A stretch of DNA of 64,000 nt, taken from contig CALARU010000056.1 of the NCBI GenBank assembly GCA_937888715.1, positions 1 through 64,000 of the forward strand. The letters are read 5' to 3'. This document shows, one piece after another, positions 63,753 through 64,000 of the stretch. The notes under the pieces were generated by a model. That model did not search any database and was not told where the DNA came from. It saw nothing but the letters and a program-made list of their open reading frames with translations. The stretch comes from an uncultured Planctomycetaceae bacterium (GTDB lineage: Bacteria; Planctomycetota; Planctomycetia; Gemmatales; Gemmataceae). The translations under genes were made by a program, and so were the position numbers. Position 1 is the first letter of the stretch. Each line of letters opens with the position of its first letter.

Positions 63753-64000
63753 TTTCTTTCAAGACGGAGAAATCAACATCCTCAAGTTTATTAATATAAA
63801 GGCAGGCTTTTGAAGTTTTATGTTTCCCTAATTTTCCTAGCAATTCCGCATACTTGCTAAAACCCGATGGGATATACAAAGAGAAATTTGATTTCCTTGG
63901 GGAAAACCCAACCTTAAGCCATTGAATTTCCTTACCCGTGGCAAGCTTGTACGAACTATCCCCAAATCCAACAATACTGGGACCCCACATTCTTGCTTCA
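63718..64000 (-). CDS. DUF1801 (YdhG-like) protein, partial at the right edge
   Basis: The frame is open past the window edge (upstream codons Glu-Ala-Arg before MWGPSIVGFG), so the N-terminus is missing and the internal Met is not the start. The visible part (MWGPSIVGFGDSSYKLATG, VGFSPRKSNFSLYI, LGKLGKHKTSKACLYINKL) is the C-terminal half of a DUF1801/YdhG-like protein with a frataxin-like fold, of unknown biochemical role. The terminal stop overlaps the hairpin at 63706-63752. Confidence 0.88.
   Translation of the reverse strand, partial: EARMWGPSIVGFGDSSYKLATGKEIQWLKVGFSPRKSNFSLYIPSGFSKYAELLGKLGKHKTSKACLYINKLEDVDFSVLKEMIKHSLTCFAK

Overview
This window is almost certainly from a planctomycete, most likely a relative of the Gemmataceae. 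Several family types point there. They include a DUF1552 protein next to a DUF1587/1592-type cytochrome-like protein, several sulfatases, a secreted Gfo/Idh/MocA oxidoreductase, PQQ-like beta-propeller proteins, HEAT-repeat proteins, and a giant surface protein whose N-terminus carries a LEERIECA motif resembling the Gemmata LEDRLTPA motif. Base composition over most of the window is moderate to AT-rich. The assignment rests on recognition by eye, not on a database search.

Layout. 1-238: start of a secreted protein with seven-residue tandem repeats, running off the left edge. 482-2768: pyruvate kinase and NAD(P)H-hydrate dehydratase. 2826-5274 (minus): a dual-specificity phosphatase, a GGQ release-factor-like protein and a secreted oxidoreductase. 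5434-6378: a secreted parvulin. 6543-14813: four tandem, partly overlapping paralogues joining HEAT-like repeats to a C-terminal beta-propeller. 14876: tRNA-Leu(GAG), then a secreted alpha/beta hydrolase. 16057-22338 (minus): a 2093-residue surface protein. 22542-26438: a JAMM protease, argG, an HTH-EIIA fusion and an HpnE-like amine-oxidase-fold protein.

26524-about 39700 looks like a decayed genomic island. It starts at tRNA-Asn(GTT), whose 3' end overlaps the tail of a truncated tyrosine integrase. It holds a sulfatase pseudogene, a frameshifted small gene, a SASA-type esterase, a Sel1/C39-like protein, a FAD oxidoreductase fused to a foreign signal peptide, an IS3-family remnant, and three visibly GC-richer genes for secreted FAS1, SUMF1-like and leucine-rich-repeat proteins. 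No far attachment repeat was found by eye.

39864-64000 returns to the host-like composition. It contains a small secreted protein, a metallophosphoesterase and a malonate uptake/activation operon (madL, madM, matB-like). These are followed by PQQ-propeller, ABM, sulfatase, amidohydrolase, DUF1552 and DUF1592 genes, then a sulfatase/GH29-like pair on the minus strand. A plus-strand run of six secreted-protein genes follows (TPR, SGNH, ceramidase-like, DUF4838, PQQ-propeller, BNR-like), and a DUF1801 gene runs off the right edge. Most of the gene content is an exported or cell-surface repertoire for handling sulfated or acylated glycans. The least explained parts are the HEAT-propeller array, the island with its FAS1/SUMF1/LRR trio, and the six-gene secreted cluster.
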